This document shows, piece after piece, positions 8,254-16,281 of a stretch of 50,689 bases of DNA. The DNA comes from CAYMKL01 sp964390805 (GTDB lineage Bacteria > Chloroflexota > Anaerolineae > VGOG01), in NCBI GenBank assembly GCA_964390805.1, contig CAYMKL010000039.1, forward strand, positions 1 to 50,689, in the 5' to 3' direction. The position numbers and the translations under genes are program-made. Each line of letters starts with the position of its first letter. Position 1 is the first letter of the stretch. A model generated the notes under the pieces. That model saw only the letters and a list, made by a program, of their open reading frames with translations, was not told the DNA's origin and searched no databases.

Positions 8254-10167
8254 ATGAAAAGGTTAGCAATGTTACTGGTAGTTGTGGCACTGTTGGCTAG
8301 CTCCATAGTTGGCTGCGCTGCACCTACCCCCGAGGTGATCGAGAGGGAGGTCATCGTCGAGAAGCCGGTGGTCGAGACGGTGGTGGTCGAGAAGGAGAGG
8401 GTGGTCGAGAAGGAGATCCCAGTCACCGTCGAGGTCGAGAAGGAGGTAGTGGTCGAGAAGAAGGTCATCGAGACCGTCGAAGTAGAGAAGGAAGTGGTGG
8501 TGGAGAAGGAAGTGGTGGTCGAGAAGGTCGTGACGCCAACGCCTGTTCCCCCACCTGTCAAGAAGGCTGGCCCGGTGACTATCGGCGGGGGCGTGTTGAC
8601 TGAGCCGCATCTCAACCCCATTTGGCTGTACAGCACCTTCCGTCTCTGGCCGCTGATCCTCCCATCCCTGACCTGGTTCGACGACCAGGTGCAGCCCGTC
8701 CTGGACCTGGCCGAGGACGTAGACATCAACGAGGATGCCACGGTTTACACCTTCTATCTCCCTGAGGAGGCAGTCTGGAGCGACGGCGAACCACTGACCG
8801 CCGAGGACGTGGCTTTCAGCTACAAGATTGCCATCCATCCCACCTTCGCCCAATCGAGTTGGGTTGCCGCCCTAAGCGGTATCAAGGGCGCCAGCGAGTA
8901 TCAGAAGGGCGAGATTGATGACGTCGAGGGCGTTCAGGTTGTGGATGAGCACACCATCCGGCTTGAGCTCAAGGAGCCCAACGCTGCCTTCCTGTTCAAC
9001 ACCTACCTGCCCATCATGCCCGAGCACATCCTGGGCAGTGTCGCCCCCGAGGAACTGGAGACGCATCCCTACGTGGACGCGCCGACCGTCACTTCTGGTC
9101 CCTACGACTTCGTAGCCTACGAGCCGGAACAGTACATTCACCTGAAGAAGAAGACGGACTACTGGGGCACAGAGCCGTTGGTTGATGAGATCTTCATCAA
9201 GCTGCTGGCCACCACTGCCACGGGCCTGGCCCAGTTGGAGGCAGGCGAGATGGATATCTACGAGATTCCCGCCGACGAGGTCGAACGCTTCGAGAGTATG
9301 GAGCACGTTGACATCCTGGCCGCGGAGGGCATTGGCTACTACGTGTTGCATTTTGACTATCGCACCGAAGAGCAGATCGAGCAGCTCAACAAGCCCCAGG
9401 ATGAAGGCGGCATGGGCTACAGCATCGTCAAGGAGCCCAAGCCCTATCTCCAGGACAAGCGCTTCCGCCAGGCCATGGCCTACGCCATTGACGTCTATCC
9501 CATCATTGACATCATCGGCGGCGGAGTTGCCATGCCCATCTACAGTTCCATTTTCGGCGCGGACTGGGCGGTCAATCCCGATCTCAACACCTATGACCGC
9601 GACCTGGACACGGCCAAGGCGTTGATGGAAGAGGTTGGCGTGACCTTCAACGATAAGGGCACCGCCTTGTGGGAAGGCGATCCTATCATCCTGGTGTACC
9701 TCTCCAACACGGGCGAGGAGCCGCGCAAACTGGGTGAGGTCTTGCAGCAGCAGCTCGGCGAGGTCGGCGTCCGCGTGGACATCAAGCTGGTCACCAGCGC
9801 AGCCTTCATCACGGCGGCCATCAATGGCGAAGGCGACTTGATTCGCAACGCCGGCGGCCGTTTCGGCGCCGATCCCAGCGTGAGCTCACTCTACTACACA
9901 TGCAAGGCCGGGTGGGCCCGGTTGGTCATCGGCGTCTGCGATGAGCGCTTGGACGAGCTGTTCCAGCAGGGCGTGGCCGTCGGCGACGTCAACGAGCGGC
10001 AGAAGATCTACTGGGAAGCCAGCGCCATTCAGAACGAGGAGCTGCCCAGCCTGTTCTTGTTCAGTCCCAGCCGCTTCTGGGGTGTGAACAAAGGCCTGGG
10101 TGGCCTCAAGCCGTCGGCTGACCCCGGGTACCTGACCTGGAACATCGCGGAGTGGTACTGGAAGTAG
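8254..10167 (+). CDS. ABC transporter peptide/oligosaccharide-binding lipoprotein (SBP family 5)
   Basis: A 637-residue family 5 solute-binding protein, anchored by a lipoprotein signal (MKRLAMLLVVVALLAS, lipobox IVGC). Between about residues 28 and 93 lies an unusual low-complexity linker built from repeats of EVVVEKEV and related units, then PTPVPPP. The mature domain has the family's LAEDVDINEDATVYTF and WSDGEPLTAEDVAFSY segments. AGGAGGAG stands 8 bases before the ATG. A stem-loop and two DppB/DppC-type permeases follow. Family 5 proteins bind peptides, nickel, oligosaccharides or other organics, so the ligand is open; the hydroxyacid genes downstream hint at something other than a peptide. 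Confidence 0.9.
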   Translation: MKRLAMLLVVVALLASSIVGCAAPTPEVIEREVIVEKPVVETVVVEKERVVEKEIPVTVEVEKEVVVEKKVIETVEVEKEVVVEKEVVVEKVVTPTPVPPPVKKAGPVTIGGGVLTEPHLNPIWLYSTFRLWPLILPSLTWFDDQVQPVLDLAEDVDINEDATVYTFYLPEEAVWSDGEPLTAEDVAFSYKIAIHPTFAQSSWVAALSGIKGASEYQKGEIDDVEGVQVVDEHTIRLELKEPNAAFLFNTYLPIMPEHILGSVAPEELETHPYVDAPTVTSGPYDFVAYEPEQYIHLKKKTDYWGTEPLVDEIFIKLLATTATGLAQLEAGEMDIYEIPADEVERFESMEHVDILAAEGIGYYVLHFDYRTEEQIEQLNKPQDEGGMGYSIVKEPKPYLQDKRFRQAMAYAIDVYPIIDIIGGGVAMPIYSSIFGADWAVNPDLNTYDRDLDTAKALMEEVGVTFNDKGTALWEGDPIILVYLSNTGEEPRKLGEVLQQQLGEVGVRVDIKLVTSAAFITAAINGEGDLIRNAGGRFGADPSVSSLYYTCKAGWARLVIGVCDERLDELFQQGVAVGDVNERQKIYWEASAIQNEELPSLFLFSPSRFWGVNKGLGGLKPSADPGYLTWNIAEWYWK

Positions 10168-10202
10168 GGCACATTCCGGGGAATTCACCAATGTAACCTC
10201 GT

Positions 10203-10232
10203 GGGGGGCAGGCAGACGAGCGCCTGCCCCCC
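10203..10232 (+). other. Intercistronic stem-loop between binding protein and permease
   Basis: A perfect 11-bp stem, GGGGGGCAGGC (10203-10213) with GCCTGCCCCCC (10222-10232), loop of 8, 35 bp after the binding-protein stop. No T-run follows. It is placed like the hairpin at 2535-2570 and probably stabilises the binding-protein mRNA or attenuates the permeases. Confidence 0.65.
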
Positions 10233-10251
10233 TTATCTGAGGAGATCCTCT

Positions 10252-11211
10252 ATGAGCAAATACATCCTGAGGCGGTTGGGCATCTCCGTCCTGGTGCTTT
10301 TCGGCATCACGATGCTGGTCTTTATCTTCATTAACGTGGCGCCGGGGGACCCCGTCTCCAGCATGATTGATCCCACGCTGGGCGACTTCAGCGCCGAGCG
10401 CATGGCTCAGGAGCGGGCCAAGATGGGGTTGGACCAGCCGCTGCCGATTCGGTACGGGTTCTGGCTGAAGGAGATCCTGCGCGGCAACCTGGGCTACTCC
10501 ATGATCACCAAAAAGCCCGTAGCCGATCTGGTCGGCCACCGTCTCTGGGCCACTCTTCGCCTTACCTTTAGTGCCCTCGCCGTAAGTGTGGTGGTCGGCA
10601 TCAGTATAGGCATTCTGTCCGCCATCAAGCAGTATTCCTGGATGGATTATCTAGCTACGTTTCTGTCCTTCGCCGCCGTGAGCATACCTGGTTTCTTTCT
10701 GTCCCTGGGACTGATCTATGTGTTGGCGTTGAAGCTGAAATGGCTTCCGACCTCAGGGATGTTCACCCTCGGCCAGCCATCAAGCCCATGGGACTACATC
10801 CGGCACATGATCATGCCAGTGAGCGTGCTGGGAGTGGGAAGCGCAGCTCCGCTGGTGCGCTATGCCCGATCCTCGATGCTGGAAACCATGCGCCAGGACT
10901 ACGTCAATACAGCCAGAGCTAAGGGACAGCGAGAAATGTGGGTCATCCTGAAGCACGCGTTTCCCAACGCCCTTATTCCTCTCATCACCGTCATCGGCTT
11001 GAGGTTGCCCGGGCTTTTTGGTGGCTCCGTCATCGTGGAACAGATTTTCCACTGGCAAGGGATGGGAACCCTGGCCATCTGGGCAGTGACCAACCGCGAC
11101 TACACCCTGCTCATGGGTCTGAACCTCATCTCCGGCATCCTGGTACTGAGCGCCAACCTACTGGCCGACATCAGTTATGCGGTTGTTGATCCGCGCGTGC
11201 GTTATGATTGA
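10252..11211 (+). CDS. ABC transporter permease (DppB class)
   Basis: A 319-residue permease. It has the N-terminal YILRRLGISVLVLFGIT membrane segment, a VAPGDPVS periplasmic motif, the DppB-type loop ARSSMLETMRQDYVNTARAKG (about residues 202-222) and the C-terminal ISYAVVDPRVRYD tail. The ATG at 10252 follows GAGGAGATCC; an earlier in-frame GTG at 10201 would put the preceding hairpin inside the gene and is rejected. Partner of the permease at 11223. Confidence 0.9.
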   Translation: MSKYILRRLGISVLVLFGITMLVFIFINVAPGDPVSSMIDPTLGDFSAERMAQERAKMGLDQPLPIRYGFWLKEILRGNLGYSMITKKPVADLVGHRLWATLRLTFSALAVSVVVGISIGILSAIKQYSWMDYLATFLSFAAVSIPGFFLSLGLIYVLALKLKWLPTSGMFTLGQPSSPWDYIRHMIMPVSVLGVGSAAPLVRYARSSMLETMRQDYVNTARAKGQREMWVILKHAFPNALIPLITVIGLRLPGLFGGSVIVEQIFHWQGMGTLAIWAVTNRDYTLLMGLNLISGILVLSANLLADISYAVVDPRVRYD

Positions 11212-11222
11212 AGGGGTCTGGC

Positions 11223-12122
11223 ATGGAGCATAACAAAGGGAAGCAGGAGTTTTCTAACCAATTGGCGGTAGAGGAGAGCATGACGCTGCGCATCTGGCGT
11301 CGTTTCACCCGCCACAAGTTGGCCGTGGCAGGTGGATTGGTGATCATTGCTCTGGTCTTCGTAGCCGTGTTCGCGTCAGTGGTGGCCAGACAGGATCCAT
11401 ATTATCAGGACTATAGCGCTCTCAAATCGCCTCCCAGTGCCAAACATGTCCTGGGGACTGATGCGTTGGGGCGGGACGTGTGGGCTCGTATGGTATATGC
11501 TACGCGGATTTCTCTCTCCGTCAGCTTGGTGGCGGTGGTGATCTATACCGTCATCGGTACGGCGTTGGGATCCATCGCTGGCTACTATGGCGGCATAGTG
11601 GATACTATCGTCATGCGTCTCACGGACATCGTCATGTGCTTCCCGCTGCTGATTATCATCATCACGGTGGTGGCGCTGGTGGGGCCAAGTCTGTACAATA
11701 TCATGGCCGTTATCGGCCTGCTGGCCTGGCCGAGCATCTGTCGGCTGGTACGTGGGCAGTTTCTGTCTATCCGTGAGCAGGAATACGTCAGCGCAGCGCA
11801 CTGCGTGGGAGTGCCCGCCAGGCGCATCGTCCTACGCCACATGCTGCCCAACGTCGTCGGGCCCATCACGGTGGCCGCCACCTTCGGAATGGCCGGCGCC
11901 ATTCTCACCGAGGCCAGCCTGAGTTTCCTGGGGCTGGGCGTGCCGCCTCCACAATCGAGCTGGGGGGAAATGCTCTACGAGGCGCAGAAGCTCTCCATCT
12001 TGGAAAGCATGCCCTGGCTTTGGATACCGCCCGGCGCGATGATCGCCGTCTGCGTGCTGTGCATCAATTTCGTGGGCGACGGCCTGCGCGATGCGCTGGA
12101 TCCGAGGATGTGGGTGGACTAG
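11223..12122 (+). CDS. ABC transporter permease (DppC class)
   Basis: A 299-residue permease with the DppC N-terminal domain (RRFTRHKLAVAGGLVIIAL), HVLGTDALGRDVWARM, the EAA-like loop (EQEYVSAAHCVGVPARRIV) and the tail DGLRDALDPRMWVD. The ATG at 11223 lies 11 bases after the stop of the previous gene. A DppD/DppF ATPase pair would normally follow, but the next gene is a dehydrogenase, so the ATPases must be elsewhere. Confidence 0.9.
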   Translation: MEHNKGKQEFSNQLAVEESMTLRIWRRFTRHKLAVAGGLVIIALVFVAVFASVVARQDPYYQDYSALKSPPSAKHVLGTDALGRDVWARMVYATRISLSVSLVAVVIYTVIGTALGSIAGYYGGIVDTIVMRLTDIVMCFPLLIIIITVVALVGPSLYNIMAVIGLLAWPSICRLVRGQFLSIREQEYVSAAHCVGVPARRIVLRHMLPNVVGPITVAATFGMAGAILTEASLSFLGLGVPPPQSSWGEMLYEAQKLSILESMPWLWIPPGAMIAVCVLCINFVGDGLRDALDPRMWVD

Positions 12123-12142
12123 GGAACAGGCAGGGGGAGCTT

Positions 12143-13156
12143 ATGCCAGGAGACTTCCAATGTAAGGTGTTCCTTCCTGACTACTCGGACTTTCTCTATC
12201 CTTACGCTTTCGAGCGGGAGGAGTTGGCCAAAGTCGGAGCCCAGTTGGTCCTTGCCCAGTGTAAGAGCGAAGAACAGATCATTGAGCGGGGACAGGACGC
12301 CGATGTGCTGTTGAACAGCGCCATCCCGATAACCAGGAGGATCATCCAAGCCCTACCTGCCTGCAAATTGATCGTGCGCTATGGGGTCGGAGTAAACAAC
12401 ATTGACATCCAGGCGGCCACGGAGTGCCATATCATTGTGGCCAATACTCCCACGTATTGCGTCGAGGAGGTGTCCGATCACGCGGTGGCCCTGCTCCTGG
12501 CTTGCGTGCGCAAGATCGTGGTCCTGGATCGGATCGCCAGGGGGGGGCATTGGGGCAGCATACTGCCTTGGCCGATCTACCGATTGCGTGGTCAAACCCT
12601 GGGTTTGATTGGCTTTGGCAAGATCGCAAGGAAGGTAGTAGAGAAGCTAAGACCGTTCGACCCTACTTATTTGGTCTATGATCCCTATGTTCCCCAAGAG
12701 GTAGCGGAGGAATATGGGGTCAAGTTGGTTGTTTTGGAGGAATTACTGAAAGAGTCGGATTTGATCTCTTTGCACCCCCCTTTGACCGAGGAAACCAGAC
12801 ACCTGCTAGGCCAGAAGGAATTCAAGCTGATGAAACCCTCTGCTTTCCTCGTTGATACCAGTCGAGGCGGAGTGGCTAGCGAGCAGGCCCTGTACCAAGC
12901 TTTGAAGGAAGGGTGGATCGCTGGAGCGGGTCTGGATGTGTTGGAAACGGAGCCGCCTGCGGAAGGCAGTCCCCTCTTACAGCTTGACAATGTGATCATC
13001 ACACCCCACTATGCAGCCTCTTCTGTGGAAAGCACCGAGGACCTGCGGAGGGAAGTCTGCGACGCGGTGATCAGCGTTCTCAGCGGCAGATGGCCACCTT
13101 CGGTAGTCAATCCACAAGTCAAGCCAAAGGTGGCTTTAGAGCGGAAAAGCGCATGA
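12143..13156 (+). CDS. D-isomer-specific 2-hydroxyacid dehydrogenase (NAD-dependent)
   Basis: A 337-residue enzyme that interconverts 2-hydroxyacids and 2-oxoacids. It shows the Rossmann signature GLIGFGKIARKV (about residues 153-164), the catalytic Arg in DTSRGG, Glu in DVLETEPP and His in IITPHYAAS. The ATG at 12143 follows GGGGGAG. The stop overlaps the start of the LarA-like gene as ATGA (13153-13156), a sign of coupled translation. Placed after the importer permeases, it probably acts on an imported or derived hydroxyacid. 3-phosphoglycerate dehydrogenase is a possible database label, but this context argues against serine synthesis. Confidence 0.85.
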   Translation: MPGDFQCKVFLPDYSDFLYPYAFEREELAKVGAQLVLAQCKSEEQIIERGQDADVLLNSAIPITRRIIQALPACKLIVRYGVGVNNIDIQAATECHIIVANTPTYCVEEVSDHAVALLLACVRKIVVLDRIARGGHWGSILPWPIYRLRGQTLGLIGFGKIARKVVEKLRPFDPTYLVYDPYVPQEVAEEYGVKLVVLEELLKESDLISLHPPLTEETRHLLGQKEFKLMKPSAFLVDTSRGGVASEQALYQALKEGWIAGAGLDVLETEPPAEGSPLLQLDNVIITPHYAASSVESTEDLRREVCDAVISVLSGRWPPSVVNPQVKPKVALERKSA

Positions 13157-14403
13157 GGTTCGATTTCCCTTATCCCGGCATGCCGGTCCTCGAAGTTCCT
13201 GATGAGAATCTCATCGGGGTCTACCAACCGCGCCAAACCTCTTCAGCCCGGCCAGAAGAGGAGATCATCAAGCAGGGTCTAGCCACCCCCATCGGCACTG
13301 GTAGAGTCTCTGAGTTAACTAGAGAGGGGCAAAGGGTTCTGATTCTCTGCGACGATAACACGCGGCCAACTCCGGCCTCTCTCATAATGCCTCATGTATT
13401 AGATGAGCTTCGCAGAGGGGGTGTTCGGAAGAGGGATATACAGATTCTGATGGCCGTTGGCACGCATCGCCCTATGACCTATGATGAGATGTGTGAGAAG
13501 CTGGGCCAGCGGATCTGCGAGGAGTACCAGATCACCAATCATGATTGGAGAAACGAGAGCTCGCTGGCGTACCTGGGGACGACGGGTTCGGGTGTGGAGA
13601 TTTTGGTCAACAGATTGGTCTTAGAGGCAGATGTGGTGCTAGGTGTAGGACACATTGTTCCCCATGGAGCATGTGGCTTTACCGGAGGCGGGAAAATCGT
13701 CTTGCCCGGTATCTGCGGACAGAAGTCAACGCTGCAAATGCATACTATGTCCAATGTTGGCTTTCGTGGAAAGGCCGAGAACCCGGTGAGGGAGGCGATA
13801 GACGAGGCAGGCCTCAAAGCGGGGATGGAGATCATCATCAACGCGGTGCAAGATGCAACTGGAAAGCTGGTAGGCTTGGTCGTGGGCCATCCCATTCGAG
13901 CTCACCGGGAGGGAGTGAAAGCCGCCAAAGAAATCTACACTGTGCAAGTCGCCTCGCCGGCAGACATCGTGATTACTGATTCGTACCCGGCCGATATAGA
14001 TTTGTGGCAGGCAGGAAAGGCGCTCGAAGCGGCAAGCCTCGTCGTCAAGAAAGGGGGCGTCATCATTTTGGTTACGCCTTGTCCTGATGGCGTAGCGCCA
14101 GCACATCCCATCTGGCTCGAGCTGGCCGGGCTTCCCGAAGCCGAAGTTAGACGTATGATTGACGATGGTGAGGACAAAGTGGGCGCTCTTGCTGCTCTGG
14201 GCCAGGCCAGGTCAACCGAACAGGCTACCTGCATCGTTGTCTCACCAGGAATCACCCCGACGGAGAAAGAGAAACTGAACCTCCTGCACGCCGATACGCC
14301 GCAGGAGGCCCTGGAAATGGCTTTTGAACTACGTGGTGGAGAGGCTGAGATCATTGTGTTGAGACGTGGAGGCGATATGCTTCCGGTCGGCCCGCACGAT
14401 TGA
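13153..14403 (+). CDS. LarA-family nickel-pincer 2-hydroxyacid racemase/epimerase
   Basis: A 416-residue protein of the lactate racemase (LarA) family. The residues that hold the nickel-pincer cofactor and do the chemistry are all present: His105 (GTHRP), His171 (PHGACG), Lys181 (GGKIVLPG) and His197 (LQMHTMS). They keep the spacing of lactobacillus LarA (His108, His174, Lys184, His200) with a constant offset of three. The start ATG overlaps the dehydrogenase stop. LarA relatives racemise lactate, malate, phenyllactate or sugar acids, so the substrate is open. No LarB, LarC or LarE cofactor genes are in the window. Together with the dehydrogenase it would let the cell use both stereoisomers. 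Confidence 0.85.
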   Translation: MRFDFPYPGMPVLEVPDENLIGVYQPRQTSSARPEEEIIKQGLATPIGTGRVSELTREGQRVLILCDDNTRPTPASLIMPHVLDELRRGGVRKRDIQILMAVGTHRPMTYDEMCEKLGQRICEEYQITNHDWRNESSLAYLGTTGSGVEILVNRLVLEADVVLGVGHIVPHGACGFTGGGKIVLPGICGQKSTLQMHTMSNVGFRGKAENPVREAIDEAGLKAGMEIIINAVQDATGKLVGLVVGHPIRAHREGVKAAKEIYTVQVASPADIVITDSYPADIDLWQAGKALEAASLVVKKGGVIILVTPCPDGVAPAHPIWLELAGLPEAEVRRMIDDGEDKVGALAALGQARSTEQATCIVVSPGITPTEKEKLNLLHADTPQEALEMAFELRGGEAEIIVLRRGGDMLPVGPHD

Positions 14404-14429
14404 GGGAACTGGCGAGGAAGAGGACAAGG

Positions 14430-14617
14430 ATTGGAGGGGCTACACCGTCTCCGCCATCCTCTTCGGCCTGGGGCAGGGGGTGGGTCCCAGCGTGGCCGGT
14501 GCCCTTGCCGACGCGACGGGATCCTTCGGGCCGGCTTTCCTGCTGGCGGCGGGCGTGGCCTTTTTGGGCGGGGTGGGCTCGTTGCTGCTGCGGCCGCCGC
14601 GCACCACAACCGCCTGA
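14430..14617 (+). pseudogene. MFS transporter 3'-end remnant
   Basis: The frame ending at 14617 reads like the last membrane segments of a major facilitator protein (LFGLGQGVGPSVAGALAD, then FLLAAGVAFLGGVGSLLL). No start, ribosome site or earlier transmembrane domains are present; the sequence abuts the LarA-like stop. It is a leftover of a deleted gene and marks the left edge of the patchwork region up to 17.5 kb. Confidence 0.65.
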
Positions 14618-14639
14618 GAGGGTGTGCTATGTGGAAAAG

Positions 14640-14715
14640 CGTCTACCTAATACGCCAAATTGGGGAGCTATGTGCACGAACGTCTGCCTAGCATGCCAAA
14701 CCGGGTGACTAGGTG
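14640..14715. repeat. Two diverged 35-bp direct repeats in a gene-free stretch
   Basis: 14640-14674 and 14681-14715 align without gaps at about 25 of 35 positions (CGTCTACCTAATACGCCAAA against CGTCTGCCTAGCATGCCAAA). Most differences are transitions. Nothing else is recognised between the MFS remnant and the gene at 14860. Confidence 0.4.
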
Positions 14716-14859
14716 GACAGATGTCCAGATAATAAGAGTTAGCCAGCCGAATCCAAGCGCAGCAAGGGAGATCACCAGTGGCGAACGAATGTATGTGGGT
14801 ATCAGGTGCGGAATAAGGATTCTAAGTATCTTGAATTCATTTGACCATCAGGAGAAAAT

Positions 14860-15798
14860 ATGCCACCACCATTTCCAGAAATTACGGACGATGTGCTACA
14901 TCGAATCGCAGATAGACATAATTTGAACGTAAATGACTTCACAGCAATGCCGCAGATTGGTATTGTCAATAAACTCTACCTAATGGGTGAGGACCTGGTC
15001 ATTAGAATTGGACGTGCTCATCCCAAGAGCATCGAAATCGCAGAGCGCGAAGCATTGGCTGTATCCGTGGCAAAGGGGGCAGGGGTACGGACGCCGGACC
15101 TGCTGGTGTGCGATGTCTCACTGGAGCTTGTACCAGCGGCGTTCACGGTCTATGAGCGGATTCACGGCGATACATTGGGGTTGCTCAACCTGGAACCACA
15201 TGAAACACCGGATGTCTGGCGCGAAGTTGGACGTGATCTTGCGCGATTACATGCAAGTAGTTATGAAGCAGATATCGAGCAGATTCAACACGATCATCTT
15301 CCTGATCCACGTGAATGGCCGGAACAGCTTGCGGAGGCTGGCTATTTCACGCTTAGCGAAGCGAACTGGTTTTCACAATGGCTCGACCATCTTGCCCCTT
15401 ATGCGTTAGCGCCTGTTCGACAATGCGTCTGCCATGGCGATACGCAAGCAACGAATATTATGGTCAAGCCCACTACAAGGGAATATCTTGCACTCATTGA
15501 CTGGAGTAATGCCAACTGGGGTGACCCAGCATATGACTTTGGCGACAAACCAATTCGAACGGTTCCCTATGTTTTGGACGGTTATCGACAAGTGATACCG
15601 GTAGACAATGACAAAACACTACCAGCGCGTATTTTGTGGCGGCATCTTCAGTTAGCGCTGCATAACATGTGGCGCGAACCACGGCCTACCCAATCCTGGG
15701 CTGAACGTCCTCTTTCATTTTTACTCGATATCATGCGTTTTTTATTGGAGACACAGGATAGTTGTTGGAAAAGCCTAATAATTACAGCAAGCAACTGA
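14860..15798 (+). CDS. Aminoglycoside phosphotransferase (APH)-family kinase
   Basis: A 312-residue small-molecule kinase of the APH/choline kinase fold. The catalytic loop is CHGDTQATNIMV (Asp194, Asn199), and the metal-binding Asp is in LIDWSNANWGDPAYDF (Asp214). The N-lobe has DLVIRIGR (putative nucleotide-binding strand) and an invariant-type Glu in AEREAL. The ATG at 14860 follows CAGGAG. Base composition is clearly lower in GC than the neighbouring metabolic genes, and an attC-like site begins 155 bp after the stop, so the gene looks acquired. Resistance is possible, but most family members act on unknown metabolites. Confidence 0.8.
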   Translation: MPPPFPEITDDVLHRIADRHNLNVNDFTAMPQIGIVNKLYLMGEDLVIRIGRAHPKSIEIAEREALAVSVAKGAGVRTPDLLVCDVSLELVPAAFTVYERIHGDTLGLLNLEPHETPDVWREVGRDLARLHASSYEADIEQIQHDHLPDPREWPEQLAEAGYFTLSEANWFSQWLDHLAPYALAPVRQCVCHGDTQATNIMVKPTTREYLALIDWSNANWGDPAYDFGDKPIRTVPYVLDGYRQVIPVDNDKTLPARILWRHLQLALHNMWREPRPTQSWAERPLSFLLDIMRFLLETQDSCWKSLIITASN

Positions 15799-15953
15799 GG
15801 GATTATCGGTGTTATACCCGCATTCCGCACTTGATCGAGCCAAGGCGTGGTTCAGTTGTTACAGCGGTAGCGGAAGTTTTACAGGCAAGTACCATTGTTG
15901 CGTGGGGCGAGTTTTTGTGCGGCAGCAAAGGTCTCAGCAAGAGCAAAGAGGCG

Positions 15954-16080
15954 GGCTAACAATCATTGGAGTCCGACCGCGCTCCGCGCGTGCAATGCAG
16001 CGGCTCCACGCGCTTTTAGTGGGTATTGTTGCGAAAGCTCTAGCCCGCACCCGCGCAGCGGCTCAATTTTGTCGTTGGGC
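15954..16080. other. attC-like recombination site (127 bp)
   Basis: The site opens with GGCTAACAATCATTGGAGTC and ends with GCGGCTCAATTTTGTCGTTGGGC, here split as GCGGCTCAATTTTG and TCGTTGGGC. The ends resemble the RYYYAAC and GTTRRRY core sites of integron attC elements (one mismatch in the first). The outer arms are partly complementary (for example GAGTCCGACCGCGC against the reverse complement of CCGCGCAGCGGCTC). Length is within the 57-141 bp range of attC sites. The stretch 15799-15953 before it holds no gene that I recognise. No integrase gene is in the window. Confidence 0.45.
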
Positions 16081-16131
16081 CGCACAACGTCACGGTCGGT
16101 GAATTGAACGGCCACTGTGAGGAGTAGCACA

Positions 16132-16281
16132 ATGATAAGAACGATCGCAGACTTTGCACCTGAATGTAAGTCAGCTTGCTGGTCCGGCGTCGGCTTAGCT
16201 CAGTCGTTATGCGCAACGCTTGAAGGATTGGTTCTCGTCGCCATACATAGTGCGCAAAGACCTTATAGGAGTACATACTGA
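16132..16281 (+). CDS. Short chimeric reading frame in a truncated cassette
   Basis: A 49-codon frame (MIRTIADFAPECKSACW...) starts at an ATG with GGAG 10 bases upstream. It then runs straight through a motif that looks like the 3' end of an attC site (CGGCTTAGCTCAGTCGTTATGC at 16191-16212, written here as CGGCTTAGCTCAG plus TCGTTATGC with one shared base region). That suggests a cassette gene whose body was lost, leaving its start fused to the site. A functional product is doubtful. Confidence 0.3.
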   Translation: MIRTIADFAPECKSACWSGVGLAQSLCATLEGLVLVAIHSAQRPYRSTY

